In this document: one piece after another, positions 25,795 to 33,261 of the stretch
How the letters are laid out: each line of letters starts with the position of its first letter
Numbering within the stretch: the first letter of the stretch is position 1
Assembly: GCF_003012735.1 (NCBI RefSeq)
Contig: NZ_PXYI01000004.1
Span: 186,001-250,000, forward strand
Source: Allosphingosinicella deserti
GTDB lineage: Bacteria; Pseudomonadota; Alphaproteobacteria; Sphingomonadales; Sphingomonadaceae
DNA length: 64,000 bases
Direction: 5' to 3'
Notes under the pieces: model-generated
Database searches by the model: none
Seen by the model: only the letters and a program-made list of their open reading frames with translations
What the model was told of the DNA's origin: nothing
Program-made: the position numbers and the translations under genes

Positions 25795-25909
25795 TCCTCC
25801 CCGGCAGGGGGAGGGGGACCGCACGAAGTGCGGTGGAGGGGTGGCGCGGACCTCGGAGCAGCCCCTCCACCAGCCTGCGGCTGGTCCCCCTCCCCGTACC
25901 GGGGAGAAT
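25795..25909. repeat. paired-palindrome intergenic repeat, family B (inverted arms)
   Basis: Left arm 25795-25841 and right arm 25862-25909 are long inverted copies rich in CCTCCCC/GGGGAGG. Each contains two hairpins (a CTCCCC...GGGGAG stem and an ACCGCAC...GTGCGGT-type stem). The same architecture recurs at 49052-49253. Confidence 0.85.
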
Positions 25910-25939
25910 TTTGTTAGTCCGGCGGATCGCATCGCGCTG

Positions 25940-25996
25940 CCCCTCCACCACCGCCTCCGCGGCGGTCCCCCTCCCCGAGGCGAGCTCGGGGAGGAT
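25940..25996. repeat. family B repeat, solo right arm
   Basis: A third arm in the same orientation as 25862-25909, with hairpins ACCGCC-TCC-GCGGCGGT-like and CTCCCCGAG...CTCGGGGAG. It sits 17 bp from the mmsA stop codon, so it may act as the mmsA 3' structure. Confidence 0.78.
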
Positions 25997-26012
25997 CTTT
26001 CCTACCCTTTTC

Positions 26013-27509
26013 TCAGCCCATGGTCGGGATGACGAATGCATTCTCGCCGGTGACCGAGCCGTCCGGCCAGCGCTGGGTGACCGTCTTGGTCTTGGTGTAG
26101 AAGCGGACGCCTTCCATGCCGTGCTGGTTGATGTCGCCGAAGGCCGAGCGCTTCCAGCCGCCGAAGCTGTGATAGGCGACCGGCACCGGGATCGGCACGT
26201 TGATCCCGACCATGCCGACATTGACCCGCGCCGCGAATTCGCGGGCGGCGTGGCCGTTGCGGGTGAAGATGGCGACGCCATTGCCATATTGATGGTCGGA
26301 AGGGAGGCGCACCGCCTCCTCGAAGCTGTCGGCGCGGACGATCTGCAGGACGGGCCCGAAAATCTCCTCCTGGTAGCTCTGGAAGTGCGGCTGGACCCGG
26401 TCGAACAAGGTCGGGCCGATGAAGAAGCCTTCCTCGTGGCCCTGAAGCGTGAAACCGCGGCCGTCTACGACGAGCTCGCCGCCCTCGTCGGCGCACATCT
26501 GGATGTAATTCTCGATCCGCTGGCGGTGGGCGGCGTTGACCACCGGGCCGTAATGGGCCTCGGCGTCGGTCGACACGCCGATGCGCAGCTTTTCTATCGC
26601 CGGGATCAGCTTCTCGCGCAGCGCGTCGGCGGTCTTGTCGCCGACCGGCACCACGACGGGCAGGGCCATGCAGCGCTCGCCGGCCGAGCCGAAGGCGGCG
26701 CCGGTCAAGTCGTTCACCACCTGGTCGAGATCGGCGTCGGGCATGACGATGCCGTGATTCTTGGCGCCGCCCATCGCCTGGACGCGCTTGCCGGCGGCGA
26801 CTCCGCGTCGGTAGACATAATGGGCGATGTCGGAGGAGCCGACGAAGCTCACCGCCTTGATGTCGGGGTGGTCGAGGATTGCGTCGACCATTTCCTTGTC
26901 GCCGTTGACCACCTGGAGGATGCCGTCGGGCAGCCCAGCCTCGGTCATCAGCTCGGCGAGGCGGACCGGCACCGAAGGATCGCGCTCGGAGGGCTTGAGG
27001 ATGAAGGCATTGCCGCAGGCGATCGCGACACCGAACATCCACATCGGGATCATCGCGGGGAAGTTGAACGGGGTGATGCCGGAGACGATGCCGAGCGGCT
27101 GGCGCATCGAGAAGACGTCGATGCCGGGGCCCGCGCCCTGGGTATATTCGCCTTTCAGCGCATGCGGGATGCCGCAGGCGAATTCGATCACCTCGAGGCC
27201 GCGCTGGATGTCGCCCTTCGAATCGGCGATCACCTTGCCGTGCTCGGACGAGAGCAGATGGGCGAGCGAGTCCATCTCGCGCTCGACCAGCTCCTTGAAC
27301 TTGAACATGACGCGGGCGCGGCGCTGCGGGTTGGTCGCCGCCCAGCCGGGCAGAGCGGAGTTCGCCGCGTCGACCGCGCGCTGGAGATCCGCGTCGCTGC
27401 CGAGCCGGACCCGCGCCTGGACTCCGCCATTGTTGGGATCGAAGACGTCGCTGTGCCGGTCGCCGGCAGCATGCGCGCCGCCGCCGATATAATGATCGAT
27501 GTTCCGCAT
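26013..27509 (-). CDS. mmsA: CoA-acylating methylmalonate-semialdehyde dehydrogenase
   Basis: 498 aa. Converts methylmalonate semialdehyde to propionyl-CoA, the last step of valine breakdown and also used for inositol/uracil products. Catalytic Cys in FGSAGERCMALPVVV. The MGGAKNHGIVMPDADL segment has Asn-His where ordinary ALDHs have a general-base Glu, as expected of CoA-dependent members. Works directly after MmsB. Separated from the rest of the valine genes by family B repeats, so it may be a separate transcript. A single strong in-frame ATG. Confidence 0.96.
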   Translation of the reverse strand: MRNIDHYIGGGAHAAGDRHSDVFDPNNGGVQARVRLGSDADLQRAVDAANSALPGWAATNPQRRARVMFKFKELVEREMDSLAHLLSSEHGKVIADSKGDIQRGLEVIEFACGIPHALKGEYTQGAGPGIDVFSMRQPLGIVSGITPFNFPAMIPMWMFGVAIACGNAFILKPSERDPSVPVRLAELMTEAGLPDGILQVVNGDKEMVDAILDHPDIKAVSFVGSSDIAHYVYRRGVAAGKRVQAMGGAKNHGIVMPDADLDQVVNDLTGAAFGSAGERCMALPVVVPVGDKTADALREKLIPAIEKLRIGVSTDAEAHYGPVVNAAHRQRIENYIQMCADEGGELVVDGRGFTLQGHEEGFFIGPTLFDRVQPHFQSYQEEIFGPVLQIVRADSFEEAVRLPSDHQYGNGVAIFTRNGHAAREFAARVNVGMVGINVPIPVPVAYHSFGGWKRSAFGDINQHGMEGVRFYTKTKTVTQRWPDGSVTGENAFVIPTMG

Positions 27510-27799
27510 GGCATCCTCTGCTGCCTGTTCTGTTGTTGTGCTGCGCCGTAGACCTTGAATGCGCCGGGCTCAATGATCCCGACGCGGGAAATGGGTGTTT
27601 GCGTCGGCTGAGAGCAATCACTTGCACCCTCATCCTTCCCATCGCCTTTGGCGACAGGGAGGAAAGATCTATTCGCAGACCGAAACTTCGGAGGAAGCAT
27701 GTGTGATGGCCCGAGCAGTCGCCGCCACACCGCACGAATGCCCGCTGGACCGGGCGCGGCGGAAATGCCAGTTGCGGGGCAAACAAGGAGAGGCTGCGT
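27510..27799. other. intergenic region between mmsA and the FAH-family gene
   Basis: Divergent 290-bp gap, expected to hold promoters for both neighbours. An imperfect hairpin (CCTTCCC...GGGAGG, about 27636-27664) is visible. No convincing gene. Confidence 0.6.
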
Positions 27800-28807
27800 A
27801 TGAAGCTCGGATCGCTCAACGGAGGCCGCGACGGCCGCCTCGTCGTGGTCAGTCATGATCTCGCCTGGTGCGCGGAGGCGACTCACATCGCCCCGACCCT
27901 GCAGGCGGCGCTCGACGACTGGGACACTGTCCGGCCGCAGCTCGAGCTGCTCGCCACCGATCTCGCCCACGAAGCCATCCCGATGATGCGATACCACGAG
28001 CGCAATGCGGTCGCGCCGCTGCCGCGCGCCTATCAATGGGCGGACGGATCGGCCTATGTGAACCATGTCGAGCTGGTTCGGAAGGCGCGGGGCGCCGAGA
28101 TGCCCGAGAGCTTCTGGACCGATCCGCTGATGTACCAGGGCGCGTCCGACGAGATGCTGCCGCCGCGGGCCGACATTCCGCTCGCCGACGAAAGCTGGGG
28201 CTGCGATCTCGAGGCCGAAGTGGTGGTCGTCACCGGCGACGTGCCGCGCGGAGTCTCGCCCGAGCAGGCGCGCGAGCACATATTGCTGGTCGGACTGGTC
28301 AACGACGTGTCGCTGCGCAACCTGATCCCCGGAGAGCTCGCCAAGGGGTTCGGCTTCGTCCAGTCGAAGCCCGCCTCGGCGCTGTCGCCGGTGTTCGTCA
28401 CCCCCGACGAACTTGGCGAGCGCTGGAAGGACGGCAAGCTCCACGGTCCGCTCAAGGTCGACGTCAACGGCCAGCCGTTCGGCCGCGCCGACGCCGGCAC
28501 CGACATGACCTTCGACTTCGGCACCCTGATCGCGCATCTCGCCAAAACCCGGAACGTCGGCGCAGGCACGATCGTCGGATCGGGCACCGTCTCCAACCGC
28601 GATGCGGCCGGCGGCCCCGGCAAGCCGATCGGCGAGGGCGGCCACGGCTATAGCTGCATCGCCGAAGTGCGAACGGTCGAGACCATCCTCGGTGGCGAGG
28701 CGAAGACGCCGTTCCTGCGCCGTGGCGACACTGTCCGCATCTGGATGGACGACGAGCATGGCCATCCGATCTTCGGAGTCATCGAGCAGACTGTGGCGGG
28801 GGGCTGA
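27800..28807 (+). CDS. fumarylacetoacetate hydrolase family protein
   Basis: 335 aa. FAH-fold enzymes cleave C-C bonds in acylpyruvates and fumarylacetoacetate. Metal-binding acidic residues are in WGCDLEAEVVVVTGD, and LVGLVNDVSLRNL and GSGTVSNRD are family-typical; FVQSKPASALSPVF supports FahA-like hydrolases. The N-terminal 80 residues match the extra domain of eukaryotic-type FAH. AAGGAGAGG stands before the ATG. No tyrosine/homogentisate genes are adjacent, so the exact substrate is open. Confidence 0.92.
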   Translation: MKLGSLNGGRDGRLVVVSHDLAWCAEATHIAPTLQAALDDWDTVRPQLELLATDLAHEAIPMMRYHERNAVAPLPRAYQWADGSAYVNHVELVRKARGAEMPESFWTDPLMYQGASDEMLPPRADIPLADESWGCDLEAEVVVVTGDVPRGVSPEQAREHILLVGLVNDVSLRNLIPGELAKGFGFVQSKPASALSPVFVTPDELGERWKDGKLHGPLKVDVNGQPFGRADAGTDMTFDFGTLIAHLAKTRNVGAGTIVGSGTVSNRDAAGGPGKPIGEGGHGYSCIAEVRTVETILGGEAKTPFLRRGDTVRIWMDDEHGHPIFGVIEQTVAGG

Positions 28808-28871
28808 GGCGCCGGCGTCGCAAACGGAGCGTGATCCTGCCGCACCCGCGGTTCGTAGAGGGCCCTTTGGG

Positions 28872-29897
28872 TCAAGCGCACGCCGCGTCAGCGTAAGCGG
28901 GCTTCGCATGGCCGCGATCGCCGTGCCGTTGGCTTCGGTGCGGCAGTGCGCCCGAGCCGGACGCATCCGCCAGAACAGGCGAAATACAGGCGTCGGCACC
29001 GACGAAAGCGTGGAGCGGGGTGGCCGAGCGCCGCGATGCCGCGCCGGAACGGCCCTCGCTTGCAGGAGCGCCCTGGTCGGCACGAAGCCTGGCCGGCACG
29101 GTGCCGAAGGGACGCTCGTAAAGCCAGGAAGCACGGCTACGCGCCCCCCTGCGATCGGCAGACCTCTTCGTTTCGAAAAAGGTCTCGGTTCCACCCGATA
29201 GCCCCCGTTCGACACGCCCAGGATATTCTGGCGAGGCGGTCGGGGTCTCAGCAACAGCCCCTTCGACGGAGCTCAGAACAGGTGAATTACAGGCGTCTGC
29301 CGCGGCATGTTCTCCAGAAGGTGAGGGGCGGGCGGCCCCTCGCGTCGAGGGCCGGTCGTGCCGCGCCGCGGAGTCCTCCGCCGCGACCGCAACAACAGGT
29401 AAAATACAGGGCCGCTCGGCCGGACTCACGGCGGGCTCTGTCGTGGTGAGCGGAGCACCCGCCTCCACCGGCGCCGTCTCACGCGCGCCTTCGCGGCGCG
29501 CGGCGTCGAGCGCTTTGAGATGTCCGGCGAGCACCGCCATCACCTTCTGCGCCTCGCCGGGGGTGACGTCGCCGGCCGCAAGGGCGGCGATCAGCGCCGT
29601 GCCGGCGGCCGCCACGTCGGCGGCGGAAGCCACCGCCGGCAGATCCAGCGCGATCGGCGCCTCCTTCGCGGGGGCGAACAGGCGGGTGAGACAGGCACGC
29701 TGCGCCGGCCAATGCCCGGATAGCGCCCGATCGACCACGGCCTTCACGATCGCCGCGCTGTCGGCTTCGTCGATCTGCTCGATCAGCAGAGAGGACCGGT
29801 TGCGCGATCCGGGCGGCCGCCCGGCGGGATTGCCGCTGCGGCCGGGCAGGAATCGTCCGCTCGCGGCGCGGGTGGGCGTGCTGGAGAGATCGGTCAT
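28872..29897 (-). CDS. DUF5681 domain protein with repeat-bearing tail
   Basis: 341 aa. Residues 1-50 carry the DUF5681 signature GRFLPGRSGNPAGRPPGSRN, found in phage-derived and chromosomal proteins of unknown function; to about residue 145 it is a helical domain. The rest is low-complexity and repetitive: the peptide ACNSPVLSS/ACISPVLAD/PCILPVV recurs three times because the DNA contains copies of a short repeat (see 28974-29411). Start ATG at 29897 has AAGGAG nine bases upstream; an 89-codon in-frame extension has no site. The tail may be a read-through of intergenic repeats. Confidence 0.72.
   Translation of the reverse strand: MTDLSSTPTRAASGRFLPGRSGNPAGRPPGSRNRSSLLIEQIDEADSAAIVKAVVDRALSGHWPAQRACLTRLFAPAKEAPIALDLPAVASAADVAAAGTALIAALAAGDVTPGEAQKVMAVLAGHLKALDAARREGARETAPVEAGAPLTTTEPAVSPAERPCILPVVAVAAEDSAARHDRPSTRGAARPSPSGEHAAADACNSPVLSSVEGAVAETPTASPEYPGRVERGLSGGTETFFETKRSADRRGARSRASWLYERPFGTVPARLRADQGAPASEGRSGAASRRSATPLHAFVGADACISPVLADASGSGALPHRSQRHGDRGHAKPAYADAACA
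28974..29411. repeat. three copies of an ACAGG-N6-ACAGG motif
   Basis: Copies at 28974-28992, 29278-29296 and 29394-29411 read AACAGG-YRAAWT-ACAGG, giving two ACAGG boxes with an 11-bp period. The second copy is preceded by CCTTCGACGGAGCTCAGA. All three lie inside the 3' half of the DUF5681 frame. Confidence 0.7.
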
Positions 29898-30238
29898 GAT
29901 GGTCTCCTTGATGATCGCTCGGCGCCGCCTGATCTCACAGTCAGCAGGTCGCTTCCCGATGGAACTGGCACGTTCCTGCTTTGTTCTACCAGAGAGTGCC
30001 GGGCTCCGCAAGGCGCTCTTGGGACTATCGCAAGCGTGGGCGTTTCTGGAAAGACTGCATGAAATCGGGCCTCGTCCGGTTCCCGGTGGGTCCCGCCGGC
30101 CGTGGCGCGAAGCTCGAGACCACAACCTGACCGCGTCAAGCGAAGTGCCGCGCCCGCGTATCATCCCCTTGTTATTGGGCCAGGGCCTGATCCGTGCATG
30201 AGACCCGATCTAAGCGCTCGACCTAGGGTGATCAGGCT
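29898..30238. other. intergenic, no gene seen
   Basis: 341 bp between the DUF5681 start and the stop of the membrane-protein gene. No supported open frame, RNA or repeat was recognised; the DUF5681 site AAGGAG lies at its left edge. Confidence 0.55.
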
Positions 30239-31009
30239 TCAGCCCTCTTGCCCCCGGGTCTGCTCGATCGTGTCGGCAGGGGTGTCGACATCCTCGAAGA
30301 CTTCGAGCGCGACATTGATGAAGTTGGCCGCTTCCAGCTGGATCAGCGGAATGGTGGCATGCTCGGTATCGATGCGCTCCACCTGGTCGGCGGAGATCCG
30401 CACGAGAAAGCGGTCGCAGCTGCTCAGCACCAGCATCTTGATCGCGCGATTGTCGTCGAGGGCGATGTTCTCGACGATTCCTTCATAGGCGACGTTCGCG
30501 CCCTCATGCTCGAGCGTGGTCACGACATAAGCGATGATGAAGCTGTTTGCCGGCCGGGCGAGATCGACCCAGCGTTTGAGCCAGCCGAAACTCGCCGATT
30601 CGCGCAGATCGCGTACCCAGCGCCAGGCGCTCGCGCGATAGGCGACGAGGCCGACGATCAGCGCAGGGAGCAGCAGCGACACGAACCAGGAGAGGAAGGC
30701 GCCGTCGCTCAAGGTGCCCGCCGAGCGGCCGTTGGTCAGGATGACGCGATAGACATTGGGATCGAAACCGAGCGCGAGGCACTGGCCGCTCCACCGGCAG
30801 AAGCCGGCCTGCAGCGCGAACACGGCCGAGAGCAGGATGTGGCCGAGCAGCGCGCCGAACACGATGACGAGCAGGCTGAAGGTCGAACCCGGCTTCTCGG
30901 GTGCCTGGGAGATGAGTTCCGAGCGCTCGCCGGCACGCAGCCCGGCCCATAGTCCCAAACCAGGCGCGAGCAGCAGCAGCGCCAGGAAGAGCGTGTAGCT
31001 GAAGCTCAT
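30239..31009 (-). CDS. membrane protein of unknown function
   Basis: 256 aa. Three hydrophobic helices (about residues 5-22, 45-65 and 105-122) are followed by a soluble C-terminal domain of about 110 residues with LEHEGANVAYEGIVENIALD and a C-terminal acidic helix. No known motif recognised. Its ATG directly abuts the TGA of the small upstream gene, so both are expected to be translated together. Likely an inner-membrane protein with a cytosolic domain. Confidence 0.8.
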   Translation of the reverse strand: MSFSYTLFLALLLLAPGLGLWAGLRAGERSELISQAPEKPGSTFSLLVIVFGALLGHILLSAVFALQAGFCRWSGQCLALGFDPNVYRVILTNGRSAGTLSDGAFLSWFVSLLLPALIVGLVAYRASAWRWVRDLRESASFGWLKRWVDLARPANSFIIAYVVTTLEHEGANVAYEGIVENIALDDNRAIKMLVLSSCDRFLVRISADQVERIDTEHATIPLIQLEAANFINVALEVFEDVDTPADTIEQTRGQEG

Positions 31010-31186
31010 TCAGGGCTTGGTGGGCGTGGTCTCGACCTTCGCGCCGTTGGAACCACCGTTCGCGGCGCTGCGCACGACGAATTTGCCGCCTTCGTACCGC
31101 GCCGACTCCCTGGCAGCCTTCCAGCTGCCGAAGCGGGCAAGGACGATGTTGGCGGTCTCGATCGACTTGGCAGTGTTGACGCGCAT
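31010..31186 (-). CDS. small basic protein coupled to the membrane protein
   Basis: 58 aa, starting MRVNTAKSIETANIVLARFG. A short amphipathic helical core is followed by a Ser/Asn/Gly-rich tail. GGAGG lies four bases before the ATG at 31186. Its stop immediately precedes the next ATG with no gap, a typical coupled arrangement. No recognised family; possibly a regulator or partner of the membrane protein. Confidence 0.75.
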   Translation of the reverse strand: MRVNTAKSIETANIVLARFGSWKAARESARYEGGKFVVRSAANGGSNGAKVETTPTKP

Positions 31187-31324
31187 GGTGACCTCCAAGC
31201 GTCACATAGGCGCTTCCGGGGCCGGCGGCAATGAAGGCGTGGAGACGATACGTGTCGCTGCCGCGCAAATCGTCATCGGAATCGCTTTGCATGCGGGGGG
31301 GTAACCACGCCGGTGCCCGGTCGG

Positions 31325-31651
31325 TCAGCTCCTCGCCTTCTTTGCAATCGCTTGGAGGAGAGAGTCGCAGCGGCGCTGTGCCACCAGCGGCCGGGCGCCG
31401 CGAGCGTCCGCGAGGGTGTCGATGCGGGTCGCCGCCTCCTCGATCTGGAGCTTGGGCATCATGTCGCGGAAGCGCCGCGCCTGCAGCCGCAGCCGGTCGC
31501 TGTCGGCCGCCGAGACGCCCGCCTGCCTTGCCCTGAACAGCGCTTCGGCGGCGCACAGGATTTCGTCCGGATTGGCGCGATCGGCCTCCGTCGAACAGGC
31601 GCTCGCCAGGGCCGTCATGAGCAGAATGCGGTACCGTCCCCCATCGATCAT
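31325..31651 (-). CDS. putative small lipoprotein
   Basis: 108 aa. The N-terminal RILLMTALASAC is a lipobox-like signal (Ala-Ser-Ala-Cys), so the mature protein would begin at Cys17 and be membrane-anchored. The remainder is helical and charged with arginine-rich segments. The start is chosen as ATG at 31651: AAGGAGG lies six bases before it but directly abuts the alternative ATG at 31657, too close to use. Function unknown. Confidence 0.7.
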   Translation of the reverse strand: MIDGGRYRILLMTALASACSTEADRANPDEILCAAEALFRARQAGVSAADSDRLRLQARRFRDMMPKLQIEEAATRIDTLADARGARPLVAQRRCDSLLQAIAKKARS

Positions 31652-32033
31652 CCGCATCCTCCTTGTTCCGCAGCAGTCGCGTGCTGCCGAGTTCGTCCCG
31701 GCTTCGCGCGCTTCGGGGGGACTCCTTGGCCGATCCGAGAGAGCAGGAAAAGCGTCAGCATGGTGGCGATCGGCTCAAGCGAGCATGCCATGGGCGAGAG
31801 TGCGCGTGCGGTTCGACGAACCAGGCTGCGGGGATCGATGGGCGCGGATGTTGAATCGGCCAGTTTCGAATGCGATAGCTTTCGCTGTTGCGAAATGTGG
31901 CTCGGCAGGATCGGACGCGTTGCGCCGCATCCCCGCCGGCGACATCAAGGCGGTCCGCACGCTTGTTCGGGAGTGACGGAAGCAGGGCAGCGATAGTCTG
32001 GGCCGCGCGCAGGCGTCGTCTGGCCGGATCGCG
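31652..32033. other. intergenic region upstream of the AraC-type regulator
   Basis: About 380 bp between the divergent lipoprotein and regulator genes. Contains no supported gene, tRNA or repeat; the lipoprotein's AAGGAGG is at its left edge. Promoters for both genes are expected here but no confident -35/-10 pair was assigned. Confidence 0.5.
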
Positions 32034-33077
32034 ATGATGAGGGGAAAGTTGGTGGCTGCCGTGACTCTGCAACCGGTTCGCTTCGACACGTCGGTTCTGC
32101 CCGAAGACGAGCAATTCTCCACCTACGCCTCCGGTATTCCGAACTGGGACATGTCGCGGCCCGGCAGCGGTGCCTTTGCAGCGCGGGCGATGATCTGGCG
32201 GCTCGAGTCGATCGTCGTGGCGCAGCTGCACGCCGATCCCGCCTGCTACACGCGCTCGGCGGAGCGTATCCGCGCCGATCGCACCGATCATTTCTACGTC
32301 AACTACCATTACCGGGGCCGCGCCAGGGTGGATTGCGGGCAGAACGGCTCCGTCAGCGGGCCGCGTTCCCTGCTGGTTCTCGACACGCGCCAGCCGTGCC
32401 ACATGGAGGTCGACACGATCGACGAAATCTCGCTGGCGGTTCCGAGGCACCTGCTGATCGACCGGCTGGAGGGCTTCGATCCGCATGGCCTGATCGCCAG
32501 CGATGGGCTCGCCAGCCTGCTGGGAAGCACGCTTCGCGCCACCTGTGCGACGCTGTCGAAGCTCGGGCCCTCGCACGTCGCGGCCGTCCAGCGCGTGTTG
32601 CTCGATCTCGTCGTGGAGACCCTGCTCGAGGCGCTCCGCGCGGCGGCGGCCCGGACCGCCCGCGAGGAGGAACTGGCCAGCCGGGTGCGTGCCTATATCG
32701 ATCGGCATCTCGGCGACGAGCTCGACGTCGCGACTTTGTGCCGGGCGCTCGGGATCTCGCGCTCCAACCTTTACCGGTCCTTCGGCGAGCCTGGCGGAGT
32801 TCTGCGCCACATCCAGGCGCGGCGGCTCAGGCGAATGCAGGCCTATCTGTCGGAGCCGTCGGAGACTCGCTCGATCTCCGCCTTGGCGCACGCGACCGGC
32901 TTTCGTGACAAATCGCATTTCACCCGCGCTTTCCGGAAGACATTCGGTGTCGCCCCGAGTGAATTCCGGCGCACCGCCACGGCGCCGGATGCGCCGGATG
33001 CGCCGCGCTCACCGCCGGCGTCGTCGGATGGCTCTGCCCCCGAACGCTATCGCACCTGGCTGCGCGACATATCCTGA
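32034..33077 (+). CDS. AraC family transcriptional regulator
   Basis: 347 aa. The C-terminal 110 residues hold two helix-turn-helix units: DVATLCRALGISRSNLYRSF, then SISALAHATGFRDKSHFTRA followed by FRKTFGVAPSEFRR, the AraC signature. The N-terminal 200 residues form an AraC-binding-like sensor domain (SYHLHYRG-style FYVNYHYRGRARV). It lies 184 bp before the autotransporter gene on the same strand, so it could regulate it; this is inference. The start is uncertain: ATG at 32034 has little upstream support, while GTG at 32052 has AGGGG at good distance. Confidence 0.92.
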   Translation: MMRGKLVAAVTLQPVRFDTSVLPEDEQFSTYASGIPNWDMSRPGSGAFAARAMIWRLESIVVAQLHADPACYTRSAERIRADRTDHFYVNYHYRGRARVDCGQNGSVSGPRSLLVLDTRQPCHMEVDTIDEISLAVPRHLLIDRLEGFDPHGLIASDGLASLLGSTLRATCATLSKLGPSHVAAVQRVLLDLVVETLLEALRAAAARTAREEELASRVRAYIDRHLGDELDVATLCRALGISRSNLYRSFGEPGGVLRHIQARRLRRMQAYLSEPSETRSISALAHATGFRDKSHFTRAFRKTFGVAPSEFRRTATAPDAPDAPRSPPASSDGSAPERYRTWLRDIS

Positions 33078-33261
33078 GCCCGGAAGGGTCCTGATCCGGG
33101 ACATCTGGAACGGTCAGCCCCCGTATAAGGGACGCCGGTCCAATCGACCCGAGTCCATCTGCGCCCCTAGTTTCGCGCGGCCGGACGACCTCGCTCGTTC
33201 GGGTCTGCCCCGGCAATTCCAAAGCGCGCGGGCAGAGGGGGATCAGGGTCCAGGGGGTATC

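Noticed and set aside
27595-27858. 87-codon plus-strand frame overlapping the FAH start
   Set aside because: Overlaps the better-supported FAH gene and has no site.
28872-30164. Longer DUF5681 frame
   Set aside because: 89 extra N-terminal residues lack a ribosome site; the ATG at 29897 has AAGGAG.
32503-33261. N-terminal extension of the adhesin into the AraC gene
   Set aside because: It overlaps a recognised regulator in another frame and precedes the real signal peptide.
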